A stretch of 64,000 bases of DNA from Salipiger marinus (GCF_900100085.1 NZ_FNEJ01000029.1:1-64000), one strand, 5' to 3'. Shown: positions 7,973-17,456, counted from the first letter of the stretch. Program-made: numbers and translations. Notes: generated from the sequence alone by a model not told the origin.

Positions 7973-9264
7973 CCCCTGCCTTCTCGTTCATGCTGGCCGC
8001 CTTCGGTCTGCTGGCCATTCTCGGCGTGCCGCTGTCCTTCACCACCGGCATCGCGGCGCTGCTCTATTTCCTGATCTCGGACCAGTCGCTGCGCACCATC
8101 GCGCACCAGTTCTTCACCTCGATCGACAGTTTCGTGCTGCTCGCCGTGCCGCTTTTCGTCATGGCGGGTCATGTGATGGCCGAATGCCGCATCACCGACA
8201 ACATCGTGAACCTCGCCAACCTGCTTGTGGGCCGGATGCGCGGCGGGCTGGCGCAGGTGAACGTGGTGGCCTCCATGATGTTCGGCGGCTGCTCGGGCTC
8301 GGCGCTGGCCGATGTCGCGGGACTGGGATCCGTGCTGATCCCCGCCATGAAAAAGAACGGCTACTCCGAAAGCTTCTCTGCCGCGGTCACGGTGGCCTCA
8401 TCGGTGCAGGGGCCGATCCTGCCGCCCTCCATCCCCATGGTGATCTTCGCCTCGGTGGCGCAGGTGTCCACCGGGGCGCTGCTGGTAGGCGGTGCCGTGC
8501 CCGGCATCCTGCTTGGCCTCGCCCAGATGTTTGTGGTCTGGATCATCGCCCGCAAACGCGGCTACCGCTCTTCTGCCGGGCGCTATGCCACGCGCGAAAT
8601 TGTGGCAATTTGCCGCTCTGCCATCCCGGCCCTGCTCATGCCAGTCATCCTGATGGGCGGCATACTCAGCGGGATCTTCACTCCGACCGAAGCCGCCTCC
8701 GTCGCAGTGGGCTATGCGCTGCTTTTGGGCTTTCTGCTCTATCGGAACCTGTCCCTGTCTGCGCTTGTGAGGATTGGCGCACGTGTCGCCCGGGACAGCG
8801 CCGCAATCTTCTTCCTCATCGGGACAGCCGGTATTTTCGGCTGGATCCTTGCCGTCGCCCAGCTTCCACAGGAAGCAGCGGAATGGATCCGCGGCGCTTC
8901 GGTGGACCCGCTGATGATCCTGCTGCTGATTAACGTGCTTCTTCTGGTCTGGGGCATGTTCATGGATGCAGCCCCCGCGCTGCTCATCCTAGGTCCGGTG
9001 CTGACCCCCATCGCCACCGCGGCAGGTGTCGATCCCGTTCATTTCGGGGTGATCATGGTCTTCAATCTGATGATCGGGCTGATGACGCCCCCCTATGGGT
9101 TGTGCCTGTTCGCCTCGACCGCGATCACCTCCAAGGAAACCGGTATCGGCGCCATCTCGCGCGAGGTGCTGCCCTTTCTTGCCATCAGCATCGCGGTGCT
9201 GATGCTTATCACCCTTGTGCCTGAACTGGTGCTTTTCCTTCCGCGGATGGCCGGGCTCATCTAG
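7969..9264 (+). CDS. TRAP transporter large permease (DctM family)
   Basis: A 431-residue polytopic membrane protein of the DctM/ion-transporter superfamily with about 12 hydrophobic segments. Family motifs include GRMRGGLAQVNVVASMMFGGCSGSA and the conserved LPPSIPMVIFA (internal) and MTPPYGLCLF (near the C-terminus). It forms the sodium-driven channel subunit with the preceding DctQ, whose stop it overlaps by 4 bp. A transketolase gene follows after 52 bp in the same direction, so transport and sugar rearrangement are probably co-expressed. Confidence 0.93.
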   Translation: MTPAFSFMLAAFGLLAILGVPLSFTTGIAALLYFLISDQSLRTIAHQFFTSIDSFVLLAVPLFVMAGHVMAECRITDNIVNLANLLVGRMRGGLAQVNVVASMMFGGCSGSALADVAGLGSVLIPAMKKNGYSESFSAAVTVASSVQGPILPPSIPMVIFASVAQVSTGALLVGGAVPGILLGLAQMFVVWIIARKRGYRSSAGRYATREIVAICRSAIPALLMPVILMGGILSGIFTPTEAASVAVGYALLLGFLLYRNLSLSALVRIGARVARDSAAIFFLIGTAGIFGWILAVAQLPQEAAEWIRGASVDPLMILLLINVLLLVWGMFMDAAPALLILGPVLTPIATAAGVDPVHFGVIMVFNLMIGLMTPPYGLCLFASTAITSKETGIGAISREVLPFLAISIAVLMLITLVPELVLFLPRMAGLI

Positions 9265-9316
9265 CGCCCCGCGCGGCCTGTCCCCTGCGGCACACCTCCC
9301 CACATGGAGACCTGTC

Positions 9317-11323
9317 ATGACCATTTCCCAAGCGCGGCCTACCCCCTCAGAGCCCACCCTGCACCACATGGCCCATGCCCTGCGCTTCCTCACCGTGGAT
9401 GCCGTGGAAGTGGCGCAGTCCGGCCATCCCGGGATGCCCATGGGCATGGCCGACGTGGCCACCGTCCTGTTCGATCGGGTGATGAAATATGATGCCGGTC
9501 ATCCGGAATGGCCCGACCGTGACCGGTTCGTGCTGTCCGTCGGCCATGGCTCAATGCTGCTCTACGGCCTGCTCTGGCTTACCGGCACGCCGGATCTGTC
9601 GCTGCAGGACTTGAAGGATTTCCGAAAGCTTGGCGCCAAGACCGCAGGCCATCCCGAAGCGGAAATGCTGCGCGGCGTCGAGGCGACCACCGGTCCGCTG
9701 GGTCAGGGGATCGCCAATGCCGTCGGCATGGCGCTGGCCGAGCGGATGCTGAACGCGCAGTTCGGCGACGATCTGGTCGATCATCATACTTTTGTCATGG
9801 CGGGCGATGGCTGCCTGATGGAAGGCATCAGTCAGGAAGCGGTTACGCTCGCCGCGCATCTGGGCCTTGGCAAGCTTGTCCTGCTCTTTGACGACAACGC
9901 AGTGACCATCGACGGCACCACGCAGCATGCAACTTCGGAAGACCAGCCGCGCAGGTTCGAGGCGGCAGGCTGGCATGTGCAGTCAGTGGACGGGCACGAC
10001 ATGGACGCCATCGAGGCCGCGCTGCTGGCGGCCAAAGCCGATGACCGGCCCTCCATGATCGCCTGCCGCACGGTGATCGGCCGGGGCTCGGCCGCAAAAC
10101 AGGGCAAGCCCGCTGCACATTTCGGTGCGATCGGTGCCGAGGACCGCAAGGCGATGCAGACCATGCTCGACTGGCCCTATGGCGCCTTCGAAATACCCGG
10201 CTCGGTGCTGGACGCATGGCGCGCCGCCGGGGCACGCGGCGCGGACGCCCGCCGCGACTGGGAGGCCAGACTAGCCTCTGCCCCCGGCCGGCAGGGGTTC
10301 GAGCGCCAGATCTCCGGCACCGCGCCCGCCGAGGCTGCGGCGATCCTTGCGGATCTGCGCGCCGCGGCGGTCGGCACGGATCCCGTCGCTACCCGCATGT
10401 CGACCTCGCGCGTGCTCAACGCGCTGTTCGGGGTCATGCCGGAACTGGTCGGAGGATCGGCAGATCTGGCCGGATCGACCCAGACATGGCCTGAACAGGC
10501 CACCCCCCTGACCAAGGGCGACTGGAGCGGACGCTACATTCCCTTCGGCGTGCGCGAACATGGCATGGCGGCGGTCATGAACGGCATCGCGCTGCACGGG
10601 GGGTTCATTCCCTATGGCGGAACCTTCCTCTGTTTCGTCGATTACGCCCGCCCTGCGGTGCGGCTTGCCGCTATGATGCAGCAGCGTGCCATCTTCGTGA
10701 TGACCCATGACTGCATCACCGTGGGCGAGGACGGCCCGACCCATCAGCCGGTCGAACATCTGGCTGGGCTGCGCGCCACGCCAAACCTCAATGTCTTCCG
10801 GCCCGGGGACATGGTCGAGGCGCTGGAATGCTGGGAACTGGCCCTTGCCAGCGCCCATGCCCCAAGCGTGATGTGCCTGTCGCGCAACCCTCTGCCGGTG
10901 CTGCGCACCGACGCAGGGGAAAACCGCGCGGCCCGGGGCGGCTATGTGCTAGCCGAAGCGTCAGGACCGCGCCGCGCGACCCTGCTGGCCACCGGATCTG
11001 AACTGCATCTGGCGGCAGAAGCGCGCGCCCTGCTCGAAGCGCAGGGCGTACCGACCGCCGTGGTCTCCATGCCGTGCTGGCGCCTGTTCGATCAACAGGA
11101 CGGCGACTGGAAAGATCAGGTGCTGGGTCCGCGCGAGGCCGTGCATCTTGCGGTGGAGGCGCTGTCGCCTCTGGGCTGGGAGCGCTATGTCGGGCGCGAT
11201 GGCCTTATCCTTGGCATCGACAGCTTCGGCGCCTCGGGCCCCGCCGCCGATGTCACTCGGCATTTCGGCATGACAGCGGAGCGGATCGCGGAAATGGTGA
11301 TGGCCGAACTCGCCCGCTGCTGA
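9317..11323 (+). CDS. tkt: Transketolase
   Basis: A 668-residue full-length transketolase. The TPP domain shows GHPGMPMGMADV near residue 40, GPLGQGIANAVGMA near 125, and the TPP/metal motif GDGCLMEGISQEA near 160. The pyrimidine domain has PFGVREHGMAAVMNG near 410 and MTHDCITVGEDGPTHQPVEHL near 465. The enzyme moves two-carbon ketol units between sugar phosphates. The ATG at 9317 is preferred because homologues begin just before the HHMAHALRFL segment. It sits at the end of the TRAP operon, away from usual Calvin or pentose-phosphate neighbours, suggesting a dedicated copy for the imported compound. Confidence 0.95.
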   Translation: MTISQARPTPSEPTLHHMAHALRFLTVDAVEVAQSGHPGMPMGMADVATVLFDRVMKYDAGHPEWPDRDRFVLSVGHGSMLLYGLLWLTGTPDLSLQDLKDFRKLGAKTAGHPEAEMLRGVEATTGPLGQGIANAVGMALAERMLNAQFGDDLVDHHTFVMAGDGCLMEGISQEAVTLAAHLGLGKLVLLFDDNAVTIDGTTQHATSEDQPRRFEAAGWHVQSVDGHDMDAIEAALLAAKADDRPSMIACRTVIGRGSAAKQGKPAAHFGAIGAEDRKAMQTMLDWPYGAFEIPGSVLDAWRAAGARGADARRDWEARLASAPGRQGFERQISGTAPAEAAAILADLRAAAVGTDPVATRMSTSRVLNALFGVMPELVGGSADLAGSTQTWPEQATPLTKGDWSGRYIPFGVREHGMAAVMNGIALHGGFIPYGGTFLCFVDYARPAVRLAAMMQQRAIFVMTHDCITVGEDGPTHQPVEHLAGLRATPNLNVFRPGDMVEALECWELALASAHAPSVMCLSRNPLPVLRTDAGENRAARGGYVLAEASGPRRATLLATGSELHLAAEARALLEAQGVPTAVVSMPCWRLFDQQDGDWKDQVLGPREAVHLAVEALSPLGWERYVGRDGLILGIDSFGASGPAADVTRHFGMTAERIAEMVMAELARC

Positions 11324-11774
11324 ACCGGTCTCATGCTCTGATTGCTGGTGGGGCTCGCAACCTCAAAGGTGCGGCGCTGCATGACAGGGCCGCCTGGGGG
11401 AGGGCGACCGCCGCATCAGGGCATTGGATCCGGCTCTGGCGGCATAGACCTCTGTGTGTTGGCTCGGCCGCCGAAAGGCGGCGCTGGTCCTGCCCTGCCT
11501 CAAGACGGCTATGACAAGCGCAGTTCCTATAGTTCAAGCGACAACGGGAGCGTCGCCGGCCGTGGGTTTGGAGGCCACCCGAGAAGAGTGTTCGACAGCG
11601 GCTCCACCCTTCTCCACTGCCAATTGTCTCGCCCGGCTCGAAGGCAAGGGCAAGAGGTCTGGATCGGTCTACGGCTATGCTGAGCTCGTGGCCGACCCGT
11701 AGATCGTCAATAATGGCATCTTCCTCGAATAAGATCTCCCGACGGAGGGCTGCGCCCAGGACAGCCGCCCGACA
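11324..11774. other. Region without a recognised gene
   Basis: About 450 bases between the transketolase and a cupin fragment. Open frames exist on both strands (for example plus 11454-11702) but their residues look like chance translations and no family motif is visible. It is probably a scar separating two cassettes. Confidence 0.4.
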
Positions 11775-11981
11775 TCAAAGCAGGTCACCTTTGCCGAGCA
11801 CCTCGCCCGCATCAAAAGCCGCGCCGTTCCGGATGAAGGTCTCGTTGGTGTCGTGGTTGTGCATCATCGGGCCGCAGCCCGGTTTTGCATGGCAGTACCC
11901 AAGGATGAAACCTTCGGAAATCTTGATCGCCGCATTCTTGGCGGCGTTGTCGTCCACAGGGACACCCTGCGCAGCAAAGGC
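11775..11981 (-). pseudogene. Cupin-domain protein fragment
   Basis: A minus-strand stretch encodes about 68 residues with DNAAKNAAIKISEGFILGY and the metal-binding cupin motif GPMMHNHDTNETFI. Small single-domain cupins with this wording are common in Rhodobacterales. Here the reading breaks off right after the first cupin motif and ends at a stop after a different sequence. The upstream part of the frame is the wrong-frame translation of the monooxygenase gene. It is therefore a truncated gene, formerly downstream of the ABM monooxygenase. Confidence 0.65.
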
Positions 11982-12015
11982 GCGCGGCGGTGGTAAGCGC
12001 TTCCGGCTACACAGC

Positions 12016-12297
12016 CTAAAGCAACTTGTAGTTCTTGACCGTCTTTTGCGCGACGAGGTCGGCGACCGCGCGATCGAAGGCCTTGAAATGCACAGTCTCG
12101 ACGTGCTGCCCGAAGGCGGCTTCGTCCGTGTAGAGTTCGTAGAGGAACACGCGGTTGCCGTCTTCCGACAGGCAGATGTCGAACCTATGGCATCCGGGTT
12201 CATCCGCCAGAGAAAGGCGGGCGTTTTCCAGCATGAGAGGCAGAAAGGCCTCCATCTGGCCGGCATGGGGCTCGAAGATCACGGTGACGACATACAT
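12016..12297 (-). CDS. Putative quinol monooxygenase (ABM domain)
   Basis: A 93-residue protein starting MYVVTVIFEPHAGQ and continuing with FLPLMLENARLSLADEPGCHRFDICLSEDG and FLYELYTDEAAFGQHVET. This is the ferredoxin-like antibiotic-biosynthesis-monooxygenase (ABM, YgiN-like) fold, a small dimeric enzyme that oxidises quinols or other reactive intermediates without a cofactor, or serves as a sensor. The ATG at 12297 places the start exactly at the first beta strand. It lies downstream of the dehydrogenase at 12599 with a 300-base gap that shows no gene. Its exact substrate cannot be told. Confidence 0.8.
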   Translation of the reverse strand: MYVVTVIFEPHAGQMEAFLPLMLENARLSLADEPGCHRFDICLSEDGNRVFLYELYTDEAAFGQHVETVHFKAFDRAVADLVAQKTVKNYKLL

Positions 12298-12598
12298 GGG
12301 CGTTCCTTTCAGACGGCGTCGAAAAACGGGGATGGCCCCGTCGTAGGGCGGCGATCCCCGGACCGAAGCCCGGGATATGCCTTTGATAAACTGCCAGTCG
12401 GGGCCCAAGAAAACCTGCGCATCCGATGATGCTGGCCGCAACCCGCCATGGCCACGCCATCCGCCCCTTGAGGAATGGGGCCAGGTCATCCGCTCCGGCC
12501 TCGCGCTCCACAGGCAGCCCCTCTCAAACAGGAGGCCCGACGGGATCGCCTGCGCCGGTTAAATTCTCCGGGAAAAGGCTGGTCTCGGGGGCCATGGC

Positions 12599-13693
12599 TC
12601 AGCGCAGAAGGTCCAGCAGTTCCTTGGTGACCGCGACCGTGCCCATGTCGCCGCCGAACTCCATCGGGCGCAGGCGGTTCGCCTCAAAGCCATCCTGAAC
12701 CGCGGCCTCGACCCGCTCTGCCGCCGCTGCCCAGCGGTCGTCGCCGGTGCGTTCCGCGAGATAGTCGAGCATCAGCGCCCCCGAGAGCACAGCCGCCAGC
12801 GGGTTTGCCTTGTCCTGCCCCATGATGTCGGGCGCAGAGCCATGGGCGGGCTGGAACAGGCCGACCTGATCGCCGATCTCGGCGCAGGCCGCCATGCCCA
12901 TCCCGCCGACAAGACCGCCGCCAAGGTCCGACAGAATGTCCCCGAACATGTTCTCCATCACCATGACGTCGAATTCCCACGGCTTGCGGATCAGGTCCAA
13001 CGCCTGCGCGTCGACGTAGTTGTGCGTGGCCTCGACACCCGGATAGTCCGGCGAAACCTCGTCGAAGATCTTGCGGAAAAAGGCCATGGAATTGAAGACG
13101 TTGGCCTTGTCGACACAGGTGAGCTTGCCGGGGCGGCCACGGGCCTTGCGCTTCTCGGCGAGGCGGAAGCCGAAGTGGAACAGCTTTTCGGTCGTCGACC
13201 GGGTGATGCGCAATGTGTCACGGACCTCGTCATCGTTGGCAATGTTCGGACGCCCGTGCGTGGCGGCGGAGAAGAACAGGCCCTCGGTCGACTCGCGAAG
13301 GATTACCATGTCGATCCCGGCGGCGCGCGGGTCGGCCAGCCGCTGCGGCGCGTTGGGATAGGCCTTCACCGGGCGCACACCGGCGTAAAGCCCATACCGG
13401 TCGCGCAGGCGCAGGTGCGGGGCAATCTCGGTACCGTCCTCGTGGCGCACCGAAGGCAGCCCGATGGCACCAAGGAAGATCGCGTCGAACTCGCCGGCGC
13501 GGGCTTCTCCGCCGGGCTCAATGTCGCGCCCGGTTTCCTTGAAGTACCCCGCGCCCGCGTTGATCTCCTTGTAGGTCAGGGCGGGCAGCCCCGACTTGGC
13601 CACCGCGGCATCGACGATCGCAACCGCCGCGTTTGCAACGTCCACACCGATCCCGTCGCCCCGGATAAGGGCGATGCTCAGCTTCTCTGACAT
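12599..13693 (-). CDS. Isocitrate/isopropylmalate dehydrogenase family protein (tartrate/malate-type beta-decarboxylating dehydrogenase)
   Basis: A 364-residue protein with the IPMDH/ICDH order of motifs: IALIRGDGIG at the start, HLRLRDRYGLYAGVRPVKAY near 95, ILRESTEGLF near 135, FGDILSDLGGGLVGGMGMA near 243 and HGSAPDIMGQDKANP near 280. These enzymes oxidise a 2-hydroxyacid with a 3-carboxylate, using NAD(P), followed by decarboxylation. The catabolic setting (GntR regulator 16 bp upstream, divergent TRAP system) argues for a malate- or tartrate-like substrate rather than leucine synthesis. It starts at ATG 13693. A second paralogue is at 41804. Confidence 0.88.
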   Translation of the reverse strand: MSEKLSIALIRGDGIGVDVANAAVAIVDAAVAKSGLPALTYKEINAGAGYFKETGRDIEPGGEARAGEFDAIFLGAIGLPSVRHEDGTEIAPHLRLRDRYGLYAGVRPVKAYPNAPQRLADPRAAGIDMVILRESTEGLFFSAATHGRPNIANDDEVRDTLRITRSTTEKLFHFGFRLAEKRKARGRPGKLTCVDKANVFNSMAFFRKIFDEVSPDYPGVEATHNYVDAQALDLIRKPWEFDVMVMENMFGDILSDLGGGLVGGMGMAACAEIGDQVGLFQPAHGSAPDIMGQDKANPLAAVLSGALMLDYLAERTGDDRWAAAAERVEAAVQDGFEANRLRPMEFGGDMGTVAVTKELLDLLR

Positions 13694-13709
13694 GATAGTT
13701 CCTTCCGGC

Positions 13710-14381
13710 CTAAAGCTGGCCCAGCTTGTATTTTTCAAGGATGGCCAGCAGTTCTTCGGCGGACCTTGTGCGGTGCTGCTTGAACAGGCGCCGCACGGAG
13801 TCGCCGTCGCCTGCCCGCAGGTAATTCAGGATTTCGCGGTGCTCCTGAGTGGAGCGGTGGGGCGGGCCGCGCATCCGCATCGTCACGACCCGCGCCCGAT
13901 GGGCCTGATCGTAAAGAGCGCGGACGAAGTCCTTCAGGCGCCGGTTCCCCTGCAAATCGAGCAGGATCTGGTGAAAGCGGTCGTCGGCCTCGGCCCAGGT
14001 GTCGAGGTCCTCGCTTTCCAGCGCGGCTTCCATATCGGCGGTGGCCTGCTCCAGCGGCGCAAGCTCCTGATCGCTGGGCCGGGTTTCCGCGTAGCGGGCG
14101 GCGGCATCGGGCTCCAGCGAGGTCAGGATCTGGTAGATCTCGCGCATATCCTCGGCGCGGATCGGCAGGACCCGCACGCCCCGGCGCGGGATCAGTTCGA
14201 CCAGTCCTTCGGCCTCGAGCCGGATCAGGGCCTCGCGCACCGGAGTCCGGCTCATACCGAGCCGCAGCGCGATTTCAGGCTCTGGCGCCTGAAAGCCGGG
14301 CGGCATCCGGTTGGTCCGGATCTCCCCCTTCAGGCGCTCGTAAGCGGCCTCGACACGGGTTGATTTGGCAGCCTCTGCCAT
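13710..14381 (-). CDS. GntR family transcriptional regulator (FCD/FadR subfamily)
   Basis: A 223-residue regulator. The winged HTH at about 10-75 includes LGMSRTPVREALIRLEAEGLVELIPRRG in two parts, typical of GntR. The FCD ligand domain follows (about 85-210) with metal-ligand candidates in DDRFHQILL and HREILNYL. It is expected to bind a carboxylic acid and repress its own operon and the divergent TRAP genes. The ATG at 14381 is preferred because GAGAGG lies about 9 nt upstream; an alternative ATG at 14411 also has a GAGG. It is likely co-transcribed with the dehydrogenase 16 bp downstream. Confidence 0.9.
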   Translation of the reverse strand: MAEAAKSTRVEAAYERLKGEIRTNRMPPGFQAPEPEIALRLGMSRTPVREALIRLEAEGLVELIPRRGVRVLPIRAEDMREIYQILTSLEPDAAARYAETRPSDQELAPLEQATADMEAALESEDLDTWAEADDRFHQILLDLQGNRRLKDFVRALYDQAHRARVVTMRMRGPPHRSTQEHREILNYLRAGDGDSVRRLFKQHRTRSAEELLAILEKYKLGQL

Positions 14382-14443
14382 GCGGTGTGGTCCCTCTCGT
14401 TTCGGCAACATTCGCACCTCACGCGGGCGTCGTCAAATAAATT

Positions 14444-14455
14444 AATGCATACATT
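14444..14455. promoter_or_regulatory. Candidate GntR/FCD operator
   Basis: AATGCATACATT, with the perfect palindrome ATGCAT at its core, lies between the GntR gene and the divergent TRAP operon. FCD-type GntR regulators often bind ATGCATACAT-like dyads. Only one copy was seen, so the call rests on form and position. Confidence 0.45.
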
Positions 14456-14542
14456 GACGAATGCGGTATAAAATGCCTAGGGTCGGGACGTGTTGAGGAG
14501 ACGGCACAGAAATTACCCGCCAGCGGGTGAGAGGAGGAAAAG

Positions 14543-15562
14543 ATGAAACGGATGATCCTGACGGCGACGGCCCTGTCGCTAGCTGCCGCGGCGGCCAATG
14601 CGGAAACGGTTCTTAAAATCCAGTCGTCGGCGCAAAGTGGCGCCTATGAATACAGCTACCTTGAGGACGAATGGGGCAAACGCCTTGCGGCCATGACGGG
14701 CGGCGAAGTGACCGTTGAGTTCTTCCCGATCAACGCTATCGTCGACCGCAACGAGACCCCCGAGGCGGTCATGGCCGGCGTGCTCAGCGGCGACCTGAAT
14801 TCCGTGGCGTATTTCACCGGTCGCAACCCGGCCTTCGCGATCATGGGCGACCTCATCGCCGGCTACGATTCGCCCGAGCAGGTGCAGACCTTCTGCCGCC
14901 ACGGCGGTGGTCGCGACGCGCTTCAGGAGCTTTGGGAATCGGTCCTGCCGGGCGCCATGCACGTTGTCGGCTGCGGTGCCGTGTCCAAGGAGGCGCTGGT
15001 GTCCAAGGTGGAAATCCGGGGCGTCGACGACCTTCAGGGCGTGAAGATCCGCTCCCCCTCCGGCCTTGCCGCGACAGTGTTCCAGAAGGCGGGCGCCGCG
15101 CCGGTCTCGATGTCGATCAGCGATGTCTTCACCTCGCTGGAAAAGGGCGTGATCGACGCCGCCGATGCCTCTGCGTACATCAACAACTCGACCAGCGGTT
15201 TCCATCAGGTGGCGACCTACCCGCTGTATCCTGGCATCCACTCTATGGCGATGCGCCAGTTCGTCATCAATCAGGGCGTCTGGGACGGGCTGACCGAAGA
15301 TCAGCAGCTGGCCGTCGAGACGTGGTTCTACGCCGCCTACGACGACCTGCGCCGCCAGCTCGACCTGAAGGACAAGCAGCAGGTTCAGGAAGACCGGGCC
15401 TCCGGCGAGGTCACCGTGGTCGACTGGAGCCAGGAAGAGCGTGACAAGTTCCGCGTGCTCGCCGCCGAGGCCTGGGAAGAGACCGCGGAGAAATCGCCCG
15501 AAGCGCGCAAGGCTCTCGATGCGCACTACGCCTTCATGAAGCAGATCGGACTGTTGCAATAA
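14543..15562 (+). CDS. TRAP transporter substrate-binding protein (DctP family)
   Basis: A 339-residue secreted binding protein with a signal peptide (about 1-20, ending AAAANAE). Conserved features are the EYSYLEDEWGKRLAAMTGG helix, GVKIRSPSGLAATVFQKAGAAPV, and SISDVFTSLEKGVIDAAD. It carries extra cysteines (TFCRHGGG, VVGCGAVS) that could form a disulfide. A ribosome site GGAGGA precedes the ATG by 6-7 nt. First gene of the second TRAP operon, divergent from the GntR/dehydrogenase pair, suggesting a hydroxy(di)carboxylate substrate. The substrate is inferred. Confidence 0.92.
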   Translation: MKRMILTATALSLAAAAANAETVLKIQSSAQSGAYEYSYLEDEWGKRLAAMTGGEVTVEFFPINAIVDRNETPEAVMAGVLSGDLNSVAYFTGRNPAFAIMGDLIAGYDSPEQVQTFCRHGGGRDALQELWESVLPGAMHVVGCGAVSKEALVSKVEIRGVDDLQGVKIRSPSGLAATVFQKAGAAPVSMSISDVFTSLEKGVIDAADASAYINNSTSGFHQVATYPLYPGIHSMAMRQFVINQGVWDGLTEDQQLAVETWFYAAYDDLRRQLDLKDKQQVQEDRASGEVTVVDWSQEERDKFRVLAAEAWEETAEKSPEARKALDAHYAFMKQIGLLQ

Positions 15563-15623
15563 GGCGCGGATCGGGAGGGGGGCCGCCACAGCGCTGCCCC
15601 CTCTCGTCCCAAGGGAGGGGCAG

Positions 15624-16136
15624 ATGCAGGCATATGTTGAAATCATGGGGAAGATCTCTGTCTTCCTCGGCAAGGTCTGCGGGGTGTTCTACCTCGCGGC
15701 CATCGGGCTGTCGCTGTACGAGGTGGGCATGCGCTATCTGCTTGGCGCGCCGACCTCGTGGACGTCAGAGACCATCATGGTGCTGGTGGCGACCGCATGG
15801 ATGCTTTGCGTCGGCGCCGTCACCCAGCAGCGCCGCCACATCACCGTCACCACCATGGAGATTCTGGTGGGCGAGGCCCTCTGGAACCGCATGAAGAAGG
15901 TGGCGATCGTGCTGTCGATGATCGGCGTGGCCGGGCTTCTCTTCATGATCTGGGGGCCGATGGTGAAGGTGCTCAAGGCGCCTCAGACCACGGGCAGTGC
16001 CTTCGATCCCTATGCGCCCACCTATGTGAAGACGATGCTCGTCGGCTCGGTCGCGCTCTACTTTCTTCAACTGCTCGCGAACCTGATGACGCCAGCGGCT
16101 AAACGGCCGGCCCCGTCTGGCATGGGAGTCGAATGA
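15624..16136 (+). CDS. TRAP transporter small permease (DctQ family)
   Basis: A 170-residue membrane protein with four hydrophobic segments (about 10-32, 47-65, 87-110 and 130-150) and the DctQ-type EVGMRYLLGAPTSWTSETI region. It links the binding protein to the DctM subunit. Its stop overlaps the dctM start (ATGA). Confidence 0.9.
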   Translation: MQAYVEIMGKISVFLGKVCGVFYLAAIGLSLYEVGMRYLLGAPTSWTSETIMVLVATAWMLCVGAVTQQRRHITVTTMEILVGEALWNRMKKVAIVLSMIGVAGLLFMIWGPMVKVLKAPQTTGSAFDPYAPTYVKTMLVGSVALYFLQLLANLMTPAAKRPAPSGMGVE

Positions 16137-17443
16137 TGGGCATTGAACTGATCACGCTCTGCATCGTCTCGGCGCTCTTCAGCCTGATGGCGATCGGCGT
16201 GCCGCTGGGCGCCTCGACGCTGCTGATTTCCGTGGCCACGGCCTACATTGCCTTCGGTTCGAACGGCTTCATCCTCGTCACCTCCGCCGTGACAAAGGTG
16301 ATGGACAAGCAGACCCTCGTGGCGGTGCCGTTCTTCGTGTTCATGGCCAACATCATGGAACGATCAGGAGTGGCGAAAGAGCTGTTCAACTCGATGGCCA
16401 TTCTGGGCGGGCGGATGCGCGGCGGCGTGGCGGTGCAAACCTGTCTCGTGGCCGTGGTGCTGGCCGCCATGTCCGGCATCGTCGGCGGCGAGATCGTGCT
16501 TCTGGGCCTCATTGCCCTGCCGCAGATGTTCCGGCTGGGCTACGACCGCAAGCTGTCGATCGGTGTGCTCTGCGCGTCGGGCTCGCTGGCCACGCTCATC
16601 CCGCCCAGCGTGGTGCTGATCGTCTACGGCGCCGAAGCGGGCGTGTCCGTGCGTGACCTGTTTACCGCCGGCGTCGGGCCCGGCATCCTGCTGGCCTCGC
16701 TTTATATCGCGTACGTGCTGTTCCGCGTGAAGATGAACCCCGCGGTCGGCCCGGCCTATGACGCACCCGAGGCCCAACTGCCCTTCCTCGATCGGATTTC
16801 CTACCTGAAGGGCTTGGTCCTGCCCTTCCTGCTGATTTTCGGCGTACTCGGGTCCATCTACGGCGGCATCGCCACCGTCACCGAATCCGCCGCCATCGGC
16901 GCGGTCGGCTCGCTCATCGTGGCGGCAGCCCGGCGCGAACTCACCACGAAGGGCGTGCGCGAGGCGCTCTGGGCCACCACGCTCACCACCGGCTCGATCC
17001 TTTGGCTGATCATCGGCGCCGTCAGTCTCGTGGGGATCTACAACCTGCTGGGCGGCACCCGCTTTCTCAGCGGCATTCTCACCGGGCTCGACATGGCCCC
17101 GATCATGGTCATCATCGTGATGATGCTGATCATCTTCTTCCTCGGGACTTTCCTCGAGTGGATCGCCATCGTCTTCATCACCGTGCCGGTCTTTGCGCCC
17201 GTGGTGGTGCAGCTTGGGTATGACCCGGTCTGGTTCGGCATCCTCTTTGCCATGAACATCCAGATCTACATGCTCTCGCCCCCCTTCGGACCGGCCTGTT
17301 TCTACCTCAAGAGCGTGGCCCCCAAGGACGTGACGCTGCAGGAGATCTTCCTCGCCGTGCTGCCTTTCATCGGGCTTCAGATCGTCGGCCTGGCCCTTGT
17401 CATGGCCTTCCCGCAGATCGCACTCTGGCTGCCGGGACGCTAG
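16133..17443 (+). CDS. TRAP transporter large permease (DctM family)
   Basis: A 436-residue polytopic inner-membrane protein. Characteristic DctM segments are GGRMRGGVAVQTCLVAVVL, TLIPPSVVLIVYG, and the C-terminal MNIQIYMLSPPFGPACFY. It is the ion-coupled channel of the second TRAP system. Starts are possible at 16133 or 16136; the first gives the usual 4-bp overlap with dctQ. A 40-residue gene follows after 13 bp. Confidence 0.92.
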   Translation: MMGIELITLCIVSALFSLMAIGVPLGASTLLISVATAYIAFGSNGFILVTSAVTKVMDKQTLVAVPFFVFMANIMERSGVAKELFNSMAILGGRMRGGVAVQTCLVAVVLAAMSGIVGGEIVLLGLIALPQMFRLGYDRKLSIGVLCASGSLATLIPPSVVLIVYGAEAGVSVRDLFTAGVGPGILLASLYIAYVLFRVKMNPAVGPAYDAPEAQLPFLDRISYLKGLVLPFLLIFGVLGSIYGGIATVTESAAIGAVGSLIVAAARRELTTKGVREALWATTLTTGSILWLIIGAVSLVGIYNLLGGTRFLSGILTGLDMAPIMVIIVMMLIIFFLGTFLEWIAIVFITVPVFAPVVVQLGYDPVWFGILFAMNIQIYMLSPPFGPACFYLKSVAPKDVTLQEIFLAVLPFIGLQIVGLALVMAFPQIALWLPGR

Positions 17444-17456
17444 AAAGGACACCATC

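Noticed and set aside
12842-13690. 282-codon plus frame opposite the dehydrogenase gene
   Set aside because: The minus frame shows all isopropylmalate-dehydrogenase motifs, so the plus frame is a shadow.
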